DNA of 64,000 nucleotides, taken from assembly GCF_014199445.1 (NCBI RefSeq), contig NZ_JACIJS010000001.1:258940-322939 (forward strand), in the 5' to 3' direction. The notes beneath the pieces were generated by a model, which worked only from the letters and a program-made list of their open reading frames with translations, had not been told where the DNA came from and made no database searches. The position numbers and the translations under genes are program-made. Every line of letters begins with the position of its first letter. Position 1 is the stretch's first letter. This document shows, piece after piece, positions 8,706-16,954 of the stretch. Source of the stretch: Rubricella aquisinus. GTDB taxonomy: Bacteria; Pseudomonadota; Alphaproteobacteria; Rhodobacterales; Rhodobacteraceae.

Positions 8706-9790
8706 TCCGAAGCCTGATCGCGGCCTTCCCCCAGAAGATCGGCCCCCGGCTGTCCCGGCGCGGGCCAAAACACGCCTGAGCCAAGGACAGTCAGGCGCGC
8801 ATCGGGCAGCACATAATCGACCCGCAGATTGCCCGGGCCCCGGTCGTCATTCCAATCGGCGGTGTCCTGCGCCGGGTCGCCCTGATGCCCTGCATTCGCC
8901 CCGACTTGCGCGCGGGCGGCAGCAACCGCGCCATCGCTCATCGGGGTGGGGTCTTGCAAGCGGGGGTGGGAGAGCAGCGCAGAGAGCGCATCCCGCCGGG
9001 CATCGCCATCAAACGGGTCGGCGTTCAGATCGCCCAGCAGCAAGACGGGCGCGGTCGGCGCGGGGGTGGTCTGCCCCTGATCGTCGCGAAAGGCTTGGCC
9101 AGACAGGTACTGCACCCAGAACATCGTTTCGTCATGGTTGCGCCGCCCGTTGAAATCCTCCGGCCCGTCAAACACCGGCGGCGTGGGATGACTGGCCAAG
9201 AGGTGCAGCGGGCGACCCGCGACGCGTACCTCCACATCCCAATGGCTTTTTGAGGAGAGGCGCTGCCCAGCAAAAACGCCCTCCGGCGGGATCGCCCCGG
9301 GCAGATCACTCCACAACACCTCCTGAAAGCTCCGAAAACCGCTAATGTCATACCGGCTGAGAATGGCCATGCCGTATTGCCCCGGAAACCGCCCGAACCC
9401 TTGCGCGTCCCGTGGGCCAAAGGCGTGCCCATCACCATCAAGGTCTTGCCCCGTCAGCACACCGGTATTGACTGGCGCGGTCAGCACATGGGCGTAGGTG
9501 ATGCCCTCTGCCCCCATGCGCCCGGTGGTGAGATAGGTTTGCAGCGCGGCCAGCGCGCGGCCCTCCGGGTCATGATCCAATTCGTTGATCAGCAGAATGT
9601 CCGGGCGTACCGTCTGGATGATCGCGGCCACACGCGCGAGCCGCTCATCCTGCCCCCGCTCGATCGCGGCGAGCATCAGGCCCGCGCCATTCCGCGTGAG
9701 GCTCGCGTTATAGGTGGCAATGCGCAGCGTTTCGGCCTGCGCGGTCACGGGCATCAGGCACATCAGTAATGCCCATGCAAGTTGCCTCAA
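8666..9790 (-). CDS. Secreted endonuclease/exonuclease/phosphatase family protein
   Basis: A 374-aa protein with signal peptide MRQLAWALLMCLMPVTAQA. The mature part is an EEP fold: LRIATYNAS at the start, ILLINELDHD with the metal-binding Glu near residue 90, LLGDLNADPFDGD near residue 255 and DHRLVWVDI with the terminal catalytic Asp/His pair. These enzymes cleave phosphodiester bonds in nucleic acids or phospholipids; a periplasmic or extracellular role is inferred from the signal. Its ATG overlaps the stop of the upstream membrane-protein gene (ATGA), so translation is probably coupled. The 3' end overlaps the convergent SDR gene by 40 bases. Confidence 0.87.
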   Translation of the reverse strand: MRQLAWALLMCLMPVTAQAETLRIATYNASLTRNGAGLMLAAIERGQDERLARVAAIIQTVRPDILLINELDHDPEGRALAALQTYLTTGRMGAEGITYAHVLTAPVNTGVLTGQDLDGDGHAFGPRDAQGFGRFPGQYGMAILSRYDISGFRSFQEVLWSDLPGAIPPEGVFAGQRLSSKSHWDVEVRVAGRPLHLLASHPTPPVFDGPEDFNGRRNHDETMFWVQYLSGQAFRDDQGQTTPAPTAPVLLLGDLNADPFDGDARRDALSALLSHPRLQDPTPMSDGAVAAARAQVGANAGHQGDPAQDTADWNDDRGPGNLRVDYVLPDARLTVLGSGVFWPAPGQPGADLLGEGRDQASDHRLVWVDIDWPG

Positions 9791-10584
9791 TCCGTGCGCG
9801 CCCGATCAATGAGCCACGCGATCTTAAGCATCGCTTGCCCCCGGATGAACAGGACCAGCGGCAGCACCGACCAGATCACGCACCCCCAGATCAGCGACTG
9901 GTAGTTTTGCAGCGCGGATGGATCGAACCACCCGCCAGTCCGCGACACGATCACCAGAACCGCATAGGGCAGCGCCAGCCCCACAATCACGTTCAACAGC
10001 CCCCCGCGACGCAGCCGCCATGTGATATCCTTGCCCAGCGTGGGGTCAAAGGTCGGCATATTGATCCAGAGGTTGAAGTTCTCCCGCTGACCGGGCCAGC
10101 GCATCAGCCACAGAAACAGCGTGAAGAACACCACCGCAACAAGGCTCATCCCATAGGACAGCGCGGTTGCACGGGCAATCAGCGCCTGAAACGCCGCGTC
10201 GCCCTCGGACCCGATCAATTCCTGCGCCAACACGACCGGGCTGACCGGAAAGGTCAACAGCGCCACGAACTGATCCGCCATGGCGAGGTATTGCGCGGCA
10301 AACGCGTCCAACCCTTCGGTCGCACGGCACAGAAACACGACCGACAGCAAAACGACGGTAAAACTGAAAAAGCGGAACCGGTTATAGGGCGGCGCGAAGC
10401 GGAAATCGACAAGCCCGGGATGGCTCGACGCATATTCCACAACGGTAAACACGGCCAGCAGACCGCCAATGATAAGCGATATTTCCTGCCCGGTCCGGGA
10501 CGCGCCCGGAAGCAGGAAAGACGGCGCGACCATGACCATGAACACCATGATCGCCCGCGATATCGCATTGATTATCTGGCCCAA
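9787..10584 (-). CDS. Uncharacterised integral membrane protein
   Basis: A 265-aa protein with about six hydrophobic segments (around 8-25, 35-50, 70-90, 140-165, 190-215 and 225-250) and no domain I recognise. The start is TTG 10584, with GGGGGAAGG just upstream. It lies 45 bases after leuD and overlaps the next gene by four bases, so leuD, this gene and the endonuclease/phosphatase form one transcription unit. Nothing links it to leucine synthesis except position. Confidence 0.75.
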   Translation of the reverse strand: MGQIINAISRAIMVFMVMVAPSFLLPGASRTGQEISLIIGGLLAVFTVVEYASSHPGLVDFRFAPPYNRFRFFSFTVVLLSVVFLCRATEGLDAFAAQYLAMADQFVALLTFPVSPVVLAQELIGSEGDAAFQALIARATALSYGMSLVAVVFFTLFLWLMRWPGQRENFNLWINMPTFDPTLGKDITWRLRRGGLLNVIVGLALPYAVLVIVSRTGGWFDPSALQNYQSLIWGCVIWSVLPLVLFIRGQAMLKIAWLIDRARTD

Positions 10585-10629
10585 ACCTTCCCCCTCAAGA
10601 AGTCGCCAGGGCCAAACTGTCAGCGACGA

Positions 10630-11235
10630 TCAGACCCAGGGAGCCCGCGTTTCATACGCAGCCTCAAACGCATCAATACTGGCTGAGTGTTGCAGAGTGA
10701 GGCCGATGTCGTCCAGTCCATTTAGCAGGCAATGCTTACGGAATGGCTCCACATCGAAAGAGATGGTGCCGCCATCTGGGCCTGTGATGGTCTGGTTTTC
10801 CAGATCGACTGTCACCACGGCATTCGCGCCACGGGCCGCGTCATCCATCAGCTTGTCCACCTCTTCTTGCGGCAGAACGATCGGCAGGATCCCGTTCTTG
10901 AAGCAGTTGTTGAAGAAGATATCGGCAAAGCTGGTGGAGATCACACAGCGGATCCCAAAATCGGCGAGCGCCCATGGCGCGTGCTCTCGGCTGGAGCCGC
11001 AGCCGAAATTGTCGCCAGCGACAAGGATCTTGGCATCGCGATAGGCAGGCTGGTTCAACACGAAATCGGGGATTTCATTGCCCTGCCGGTCATAGCGCAT
11101 CTCGTCAAACAGGTTCACGCCAAGCCCGGAGCGTTTGATCGTCTTGAGGAACTGCTTGGGGATGATCATGTCCGTGTCGATATTCACAAGCGGCATGGGC
11201 GCTGCAACGCCGGTCAATGTGGTGAACTTGTCCAT
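10630..11235 (-). CDS. leuD: 3-isopropylmalate dehydratase small subunit
   Basis: The small subunit of isopropylmalate isomerase, working with LeuC to convert 2-isopropylmalate to 3-isopropylmalate. The 201 aa are standard. Visible landmarks are [17 protein letters not shown] near residue 17 and the swivel-domain loop [17 protein letters not shown] near residue 73. GGAGAGG precedes the ATG. It is separated from leuC by a plus-strand MFS gene, so the two subunits come from different transcripts. Confidence 0.97.
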   Translation of the reverse strand: MDKFTTLTGVAAPMPLVNIDTDMIIPKQFLKTIKRSGLGVNLFDEMRYDRQGNEIPDFVLNQPAYRDAKILVAGDNFGCGSSREHAPWALADFGIRCVISTSFADIFFNNCFKNGILPIVLPQEEVDKLMDDAARGANAVVTVDLENQTITGPDGGTISFDVEPFRKHCLLNGLDDIGLTLQHSASIDAFEAAYETRAPWV

Positions 11236-11346
11236 GATACCTCTCCAAAGGGCTAGCGTGTCTCAAGCAGGGATAAACCACGCGCACCACCGTGTGACAA
11301 GCCCCCGGCCCTTCCCATGATGCGTATTGGGGCATAGACCTGCGGG

Positions 11347-12561
11347 ATGAAGACCGCCTTTTATCGCCAGAATGCCCCTTGGCTCGGGGCGGGTGCCGTT
11401 TTGGCGGTCAGCTCGTCCTTTGGGCAGACCTATTTCATCTCCCTCTTTGCCGGGGACATTCGCGGCGCGTTCGGACTGTCGGATGGGCAATGGGGTGGGC
11501 TCTACACGATTGCGACGCTGGCGTCGGCGGCGCTGCTTGTGCAGGGCGGGCGGCTTGCGGATGTGATGCCGCTGCGCCGGTTGATGTGCTGGATCGTGCT
11601 TGGCTTTGCGGTGGCGTGTTTCGCCATGGGGGCTGCGCAATCCGTGCCGGTGCTTCTGGCGGCGCTCTTTGCGATCCGGTTTTGCGGTCAGGGCATGATG
11701 ACCCATCTGTCGATGACCGCGATGGCGCGCTGGTTTCGCGCCAACCGGGGCCGGGCGGTTGCCGTAGCGATCATGGGCTATCCGGTGGGGGAGGCGGTGC
11801 TGCCACCCCTGACGGTGTGGTCCATCACCCTGATCGGATGGCGCGGCACATGGTGGCTCGCCGCCTGCGTCCTCCTCCTAGTTGTGCTCCCAACCCTGTG
11901 GCGGCTGATGGGGCAGCCCCGCAGCCCGGAGGGCGAAGGCGACGGGCTAATGGCCGCTGGAATGCTGGCCCGGCATTGGAGCAGGCGGGACATGCTGCGC
12001 CATTGGTCCTTCTGGGCCCTGCTGCCGGGGATTCTCGCCACGAATTTCATCGGGACATGCGTTTTCTTCCAGCAGGTTCATGTGGCGCAAACCCAAGGCT
12101 GGTCGCTGGCGCGCATGGCGGCGGCCTATCCGCTCTACGCGATGGTGTCCGTCGCGGCGGCGTTTGTCGCCGGGCATCTGGTGGACCGGATCGGTGCGGT
12201 GCGGCTTTTGCCGGTCTATCTCCTGCCGATGGCTGTCGCGATGCTGATCTTGCGGCAGGACGGGTCTGAGGCGATCTGGATCGCGACCCTTGCCATCATG
12301 GGGCTGACAACGGGCGTCTCCTCTACCCTCTACGGCACGATCTGGCCCACGCTGTATGGCACCAACGCCATCGGCGGGATCAAGGCGGTGATCGCCTCTT
12401 GCATGGTGATGGCCACCGCAATCGGTCCGGGCCTGACCGGGCTTGCGATTGATGCGGGCGTCCCGTTCACCGCCCAAGCCCCCGTGCTGGCCCTTTGGTG
12501 CGTCCTCGCCAGCATCGCCTTCTGGCCAATCTCCAGACGATTGGCCCGCGCGCTGCCCTAG
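11347..12561 (+). CDS. MFS transporter
   Basis: A 404-aa major-facilitator protein with about twelve helices. The loop after helix 2 carries GGRLADVMPLRR, the MFS motif-A type signature, and there is a matching half-repeat AGHLVDRIG near residue 275. The central cytoplasmic loop (about 185-205) is short and charged. The substrate is unknown. It lies on the plus strand between leuD and leuC, splitting what is an operon in many bacteria. I see no strong ribosome site before the ATG. Confidence 0.88.
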   Translation: MKTAFYRQNAPWLGAGAVLAVSSSFGQTYFISLFAGDIRGAFGLSDGQWGGLYTIATLASAALLVQGGRLADVMPLRRLMCWIVLGFAVACFAMGAAQSVPVLLAALFAIRFCGQGMMTHLSMTAMARWFRANRGRAVAVAIMGYPVGEAVLPPLTVWSITLIGWRGTWWLAACVLLLVVLPTLWRLMGQPRSPEGEGDGLMAAGMLARHWSRRDMLRHWSFWALLPGILATNFIGTCVFFQQVHVAQTQGWSLARMAAAYPLYAMVSVAAAFVAGHLVDRIGAVRLLPVYLLPMAVAMLILRQDGSEAIWIATLAIMGLTTGVSSTLYGTIWPTLYGTNAIGGIKAVIASCMVMATAIGPGLTGLAIDAGVPFTAQAPVLALWCVLASIAFWPISRRLARALP

Positions 12562-12565
12562 TGTT

Positions 12566-12597
12566 TCTTTTTTCCCCAAATACCTCCCGCCGGAGGC
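12566..12597 (-). repeat. Extragenic CCTCCGGCGGG motif, copy 1
   Basis: Read on the minus strand this is GCCTCCGGCGGGAGGTATTT followed by a purine run GGGGAAAAAAG. The CCTCC/GGAGG core (12583-12596) can pair around a GGCG loop. It lies between the convergent ends of the MFS gene and leuC, after the hairpin at 12620-12643 in leuC direction. Related copies are at 38429, 44128 and 58760. Confidence 0.75.
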
Positions 12598-12619
12598 TTC
12601 CGCACTCTCAGCACGCAAA

Positions 12620-12643
12620 CGGCCAGCCGCGATGGGCTGGCCG
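12620..12643 (-). terminator. Hairpin downstream of leuC
   Basis: A perfect 9-bp stem (CGGCCAGCC / GGCTGGCCG) with a 6-base loop lies 23 bases after the leuC stop, followed on the minus strand by TTTGC. The T-run is short, so termination strength is uncertain. Confidence 0.6.
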
Positions 12644-12666
12644 CTGCAAAACACCTAGATCGCGGA

Positions 12667-14067
12667 TCAGATCAGTTCGCGCACATCCGTCAACCGACCC
12701 GTGATCGCGGCTGCGGCCGCCATCGCCGGGCTCATCAGATGCGTGCGACCCTTATAACCCTGACGCCCCTCGAAATTCCGGTTGGAGGTGGAGGCGCAGC
12801 GCTCCCCTTCCGCCAACTGATCGGGGTTCATGCCCAGACACATGGAACAGCCGGCCATCCGCCATTCAAAGCCTGCCTCGATCAGCTTTTGCGCGATGCC
12901 TTCTTCCTCGGCCTGCGCGCGGACAAGGCCGGAGCCGGGCACGATCATGGCGCGGATGCCGTCCTTCACATGCCGCCCTTCCATGACCTTCGCCACTTCG
13001 CGCAGATCCTCGATCCGGCCATTGGTGCAGGAGCCGATGAACACCGTGTCGATCTCCACATCCGACAGCTTCATCCCCGGCTTGAGGCCCATATAGTCGA
13101 GGGAGCGTTGCGCCGCACCGACCTTGCCACCCTCAAAACTGTCTGCCGAGGGTACTTCGGCGGTGATCGGCAACACGTCCTCGGGGCTGGTGCCCCATGT
13201 CACAACCGGTGCGATATCTTCGGCGCGCAGGGTGATGACCTTGTCAAAATGCGCGCCCTCATCGGTGTAGAGCGTTTTCCAATAAGCGAGCGCTGCTTCC
13301 CATGCGGCGCCTTTCGGCGCGTGGGGGCGGCCCATCACATATTGAAAGGTCTTCTCATCGGGTGCGATCAGGCCTGCGCGTGCGCCGCCCTCGATCGCCA
13401 TATTGCAGACGGTCATGCGCCCTTCCATGGACAGGGCTTCAATCGCCTCGCCGCAATACTCGATCACATGGCCATTGCCGCCTGCCGTGCCGGTCGCGCC
13501 GATCACGCTGAGGGTGATGTCCTTTGCGGTCACGCCAAGCGGCAGCTTGCCCGTGATCTCGACCTTCATGTTTTTCGACTTTTTCTGGATCAGCGTCTGG
13601 GTGGCCAGCACATGCTCCACCTCCGACGTGCCGATGCCATGCGCCAGCGCGCCAAAGGCACCATGGGTCGCGGTATGGCTGTCGCCGCACACGATGGTCA
13701 TACCGGGCTGGGTCCAACCCTGCTCCGGTCCGATGATGTGCACGATGCCCTGACGCACGTCGTCGACGCCATAATACGTGATGCCGAAATCCTTTGCGTT
13801 TTTGGCCAGTGTATCGACCTGAATGCGGGACATCTCATCTTCGATGCCCTTTTCGCGGCCCACATCCGTCGGGACGTTATGATCCGGCACCGCGACGGTC
13901 TTTTCAGGCGCGCGCACCGTGCGACCGGCCATGCGCAACCCTTCAAAGGCCTGCGGGCTGGTCACTTCATGCACGAGGTGGCGGTCGATATAGAGCAGGC
14001 AGGTGCCATCCTCCTGCTCATGGACGACATGCGCGTCCCAGATCTTGTCATAAAGGGTCTTTGCCAT
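12667..14067 (-). CDS. leuC: 3-isopropylmalate dehydratase large subunit
   Basis: The aconitase-family large subunit, which carries the catalytic [4Fe-4S] cluster and pairs with LeuD. It is 466 aa, full length. Cluster ligands are Cys347 in GSCTNGR and Cys407/Cys410 in [11 protein letters not shown]; the substrate loop [12 protein letters not shown] is at about 128-139. GGAGG lies eight bases before the ATG. The 200-base leader upstream contains no leucine-rich leader peptide that I can find, so classical attenuation is not supported. Confidence 0.98.
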   Translation of the reverse strand: MAKTLYDKIWDAHVVHEQEDGTCLLYIDRHLVHEVTSPQAFEGLRMAGRTVRAPEKTVAVPDHNVPTDVGREKGIEDEMSRIQVDTLAKNAKDFGITYYGVDDVRQGIVHIIGPEQGWTQPGMTIVCGDSHTATHGAFGALAHGIGTSEVEHVLATQTLIQKKSKNMKVEITGKLPLGVTAKDITLSVIGATGTAGGNGHVIEYCGEAIEALSMEGRMTVCNMAIEGGARAGLIAPDEKTFQYVMGRPHAPKGAAWEAALAYWKTLYTDEGAHFDKVITLRAEDIAPVVTWGTSPEDVLPITAEVPSADSFEGGKVGAAQRSLDYMGLKPGMKLSDVEIDTVFIGSCTNGRIEDLREVAKVMEGRHVKDGIRAMIVPGSGLVRAQAEEEGIAQKLIEAGFEWRMAGCSMCLGMNPDQLAEGERCASTSNRNFEGRQGYKGRTHLMSPAMAAAAAITGRLTDVRELI

Positions 14068-14275
14068 GGGGTGTGCCTCCGGCGGCGATTTTTGTGCAAT
14101 AGGGGTGGGGATGGTCGGTGGCGCTTGCCCCTACCCCGCGGCGGACGCAACGCGTTGCCCATGGAACCTCCAGGGCAGGCGGGCCTGATCGGCAAGGACC
14201 GGCTGGGATGCGCGCGCAGCTTTCATAGGGCGAGGTTTAGCCCCCGTGCGCTGCGCGCGCAAGCGTTGGCAACGC

Positions 14276-15337
14276 TCAGTTCGCGGCGGCGGTGCCCGCC
14301 TCTTCAACGGCACGCTTGAGGCACTGGCTGATGGTGCGCCCACCAGCGAGGTCGAACTGCTGATCCGTTGACACCATCCAGCGCATCAGCATGTTCCGCG
14401 CGCGGCGGGACTCCTGAAAAGTGGCCTGCGAAATCGCCCCTTCATAGGGCGTATCAAGCCCCAAGAGGCGGTCATAGCCGCCCACGCGGGTGATTGCGTC
14501 CATCGCGCAATACCCCACCTGATCGGGGCACAGCTCATTGCAAAGCCGCCCGACGATGCGCAATTCCGGGTCATCCTCCAACTGACGGCGGATCACGTCT
14601 GCCGCATTCGGCAAAAGCAACTCATCCATCAATTCGGCAGGCGCACCGCGCATCGCGAGCGTAAAGCGCCGCAAATCCTTGCTCGGGCGCAAATGCGGTG
14701 CCAGCACGGGGGCCACGAAACTCACCATCATCAGGCCCGCGCCACGCCCCTCCGCCGGGGATTCGTTGAGCCAGTTCCACGCGTTCGGTGAGGGCGGCGA
14801 CCCGAAATAGGACCGAATCCAGCGCACGAAATCGAGGCTCTGCAACAGCGGGTCATCGCTGGGCAGGCTCATGATCTCGCTAATGTTGCCCCGATCAAAG
14901 ATATCAAAGGCCAGCCTTGCGCCCGCCTGACGCTCTCCGTTCTCGTACAGGAACTGCGCGGTATCGATCCCGGCATCCGGCAGGCGCGAGGCGTTGAGTG
15001 CTGCCGCCAGCGGATCGCCGTCCCGCTCCCGCACCACGGTCCAACCCCGACCAGACAGGCCCTGCTGCGCACGCAACAGCCGGATACGGTCGCGCCGTTC
15101 CAACCCCATGACGAACTCACTATCCGCACCCGGCGGCGTGATCCGATCCATCTGGCCCAGAATGAACTGCGCCTCCATATTTCCCTGATTGGCAAGCTCG
15201 GACAGGATCGGCAATGCCTTCGCATCATCATCGTCCAACCACGCCGCAATCCCTTCATCAAGCGATTGCGCATAAATGCCTCCGGTCATGAGTGCCAGCG
15301 CAACGCTGGCCCCTCGAAGGTATTTCCAGATGTTCAT
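14276..15337 (-). CDS. Periplasmic protein with Sel1-like repeat, unknown function
   Basis: A 353-aa protein with signal peptide ending GGIYAQS. Residues about 35-65 (DDDDAKALPILSELANQGN plus EAQFILGQM) form one Sel1/TPR-like helix pair. The rest looks alpha-helical without a known domain. Cysteines cluster in the C-terminal third (CNELC, YCAM, and one near the end), suggesting disulfides in the periplasm. GGGAGAG is placed well before the ATG. It is followed by leuC 208 bases downstream, with a weak hairpin at the stop; co-transcription with leuC is possible but not shown. Confidence 0.7.
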   Translation of the reverse strand: MNIWKYLRGASVALALMTGGIYAQSLDEGIAAWLDDDDAKALPILSELANQGNMEAQFILGQMDRITPPGADSEFVMGLERRDRIRLLRAQQGLSGRGWTVVRERDGDPLAAALNASRLPDAGIDTAQFLYENGERQAGARLAFDIFDRGNISEIMSLPSDDPLLQSLDFVRWIRSYFGSPPSPNAWNWLNESPAEGRGAGLMMVSFVAPVLAPHLRPSKDLRRFTLAMRGAPAELMDELLLPNAADVIRRQLEDDPELRIVGRLCNELCPDQVGYCAMDAITRVGGYDRLLGLDTPYEGAISQATFQESRRARNMLMRWMVSTDQQFDLAGGRTISQCLKRAVEEAGTAAAN

Positions 15338-15551
15338 AGTCGCTCTCCCCGCGCGCTAGAGCCGCAAGCCCCCTGCGACAATCTATGCCCCAACAACGCC
15401 CAGTTGAAAACATGCTGATTAACCATGAACGTCACAAATATGAACAAAATGGCGGGTAAGGCGCTGCCCTTGACGTAAAGTGCCGGGGATTCGTGCCGAT
15501 CCGCGCGGGAATGCGCAACTTTCTATCGCCTTTTCATGCAACCGGGAGGCG

Positions 15552-16877
15552 TTACCACGCCGCCGGATCAACGCGCAGCCGCCCCGCTGCGCGGGGCCAA
15601 CTCGGGCCTGCGCCATCAAGCGTTCCGGGAAAGATCACGCGCCGCGCGGGGCCCCAATCGGTCTGTTCGACCGATTCGGACCAATCCGACACCAGATCGC
15701 CCAGCGCAGCACCGCTCAGATCGCGCGCGCCTGCCTGTGTCAACACGCCCGCGACACGGGCGAGGGACAGGCGCGCGGACCATGCCTTTCCCGTCGTTTG
15801 GCGCCTTCGCAGCGCGCGCAAAACCGCCGCAGCCATGAGATACCCCGTGCCATGGTCAAGCGCCTGCACCGGCAGCGGGCGCGGTCTGTCGCCCGCCGTC
15901 AGACGCATTCCTTCACAGGCGATACCGCTGCTCATTTGCACGAGGCTGTCGAACCCGCGCCGCCCGGCCCATGGCCCGGTCCAGCCATAGGCATTGAGCG
16001 ACACGTCGATCAGGCCCGGCGCGATGGCCTGTCGTGCCTCCGGCCCAAACCCCAGCGCCTCAAGCGCCCCGGCGCGGTAGCCATGCACCAACACGTCCGC
16101 CTTAGACAGCAAATGGCGGAACGTGGCGCGGTCCTCCTGCGCCGTGAGGTCAAGACCCGCGCGCCGTTTGCCCAAAGTGACTTCCGGCTCAACCCCCGGC
16201 TCACTCCACCAGGCCGGATCAATGCGCAGCACATCCGCCCCGAACCCGGAGAGGAACCGCGTGGCCACAGGCCCGGCCAGCACCCGCGTGAGGTCAAGCA
16301 CGCGCAACCCTTTGAGCCGGGTGTCGCGCGGTGCCACTCCCGTGGCCTCCCACGCGATCAGCGGCTCAGCGGCAACCGCCTGCCCCTGCGGATGCCGCTG
16401 CCATGTGTCGAGGCTGTGCATCGCAGCCGCCGCACCGCCTGCCTCCACGATCGCCCGTTCAAGCGCGTCTTTGGCCCATGTCGCGACGCGCGCAGCCACC
16501 TGTTCCCGCTCTGCCGGTGTGCCCAACACGGACAATGCGGCATCCCGATGATGCGGCGCGTTCGTGTGCAGGCGAATCCAACCATCCGCCGCTTCATAAT
16601 CCCCGGCAATCGCATCCCACGCGGAAGGAAGCTGCCATGCGTCAGGCTTGAGCGTCATGTCGAACCATTTGAGCGCAAGCCGCCGGTCCACGACCGCCCT
16701 GCCCGCGCCAGTCAGCGCCGCCACCTCCCCCATCGCGGCACAGATCGTGGACAGGGCAAGGTCGGACACCGCGAAGCAGGCCGGCAATTCCCCTTCGCCC
16801 GTCACGGTCAGCCCCTCGAATGCGGGCAAATCGGTGCCCAAGGCGGCTCGGATCTGAGCATCAAAATTCGGGGTCAT
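15552..16877 (-). CDS. Class III (CaiB/BaiF) CoA-transferase-like protein, permuted domain order
   Basis: A 441-aa member of the family that moves CoA between carboxylic acids through aspartyl-CoA thioester intermediates. The Rossmann opening LRVLDLTRVLAGP, normally within the first 20 residues, lies here at 191-203. GFDSLVQMSSG follows at about 309-319, and ALDHGTG at 339-345, where Asp341 fits the catalytic aspartate. The small-domain block DGWIRLHTNAPHH, normally C-terminal, comes first at 98-110. The polypeptide therefore looks circularly permuted or built from two half-copies. AAGGAG is seven bases before the ATG. It is divergent from the HTH-citrate synthase gene, with 77 bases between, which suggests a shared pathway or control. 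Confidence 0.83.
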   Translation of the reverse strand: MTPNFDAQIRAALGTDLPAFEGLTVTGEGELPACFAVSDLALSTICAAMGEVAALTGAGRAVVDRRLALKWFDMTLKPDAWQLPSAWDAIAGDYEAADGWIRLHTNAPHHRDAALSVLGTPAEREQVAARVATWAKDALERAIVEAGGAAAAMHSLDTWQRHPQGQAVAAEPLIAWEATGVAPRDTRLKGLRVLDLTRVLAGPVATRFLSGFGADVLRIDPAWWSEPGVEPEVTLGKRRAGLDLTAQEDRATFRHLLSKADVLVHGYRAGALEALGFGPEARQAIAPGLIDVSLNAYGWTGPWAGRRGFDSLVQMSSGIACEGMRLTAGDRPRPLPVQALDHGTGYLMAAAVLRALRRRQTTGKAWSARLSLARVAGVLTQAGARDLSGAALGDLVSDWSESVEQTDWGPARRVIFPGTLDGAGPSWPRAAGRLRVDPAAW

Positions 16878-16936
16878 GGCAGGCTCCTTCGGTTTGGTTG
16901 CAGGGAGTGGAGCGCGCGATTGACCGGCTGTAAATC

Positions 16937-16953
16937 TTGATCAATATAATCAA
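16937..16953. promoter_or_regulatory. Inverted repeat TTGAT-N7-ATCAA at the HTH-citrate synthase start
   Basis: The 17-bp AT-rich inverted repeat ends one base before the ATG of the HTH-citrate synthase gene and lies about 60 bases upstream of the CoA-transferase gene. It could be the binding site of the adjacent HTH domain. The 7-base spacer does not fit an FNR box, which needs 4. It also occupies the place where a Shine-Dalgarno would be, and none is visible. Confidence 0.45.
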
Positions 16954-16954
16954 T

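Noticed and set aside
14068-14275. Leucine attenuator upstream of leuC
   Set aside because: No leader peptide with a run of leucine codons and no competing terminator hairpin with T-run could be found.
12739-14319. 526-codon open frame antisense to leuC
   Set aside because: Opposite leuC, with low-complexity Arg/His/Ala composition and no motif.
16937-16953. FNR/FnrL box
   Set aside because: TTGAT and ATCAA are separated by 7 bases instead of 4.
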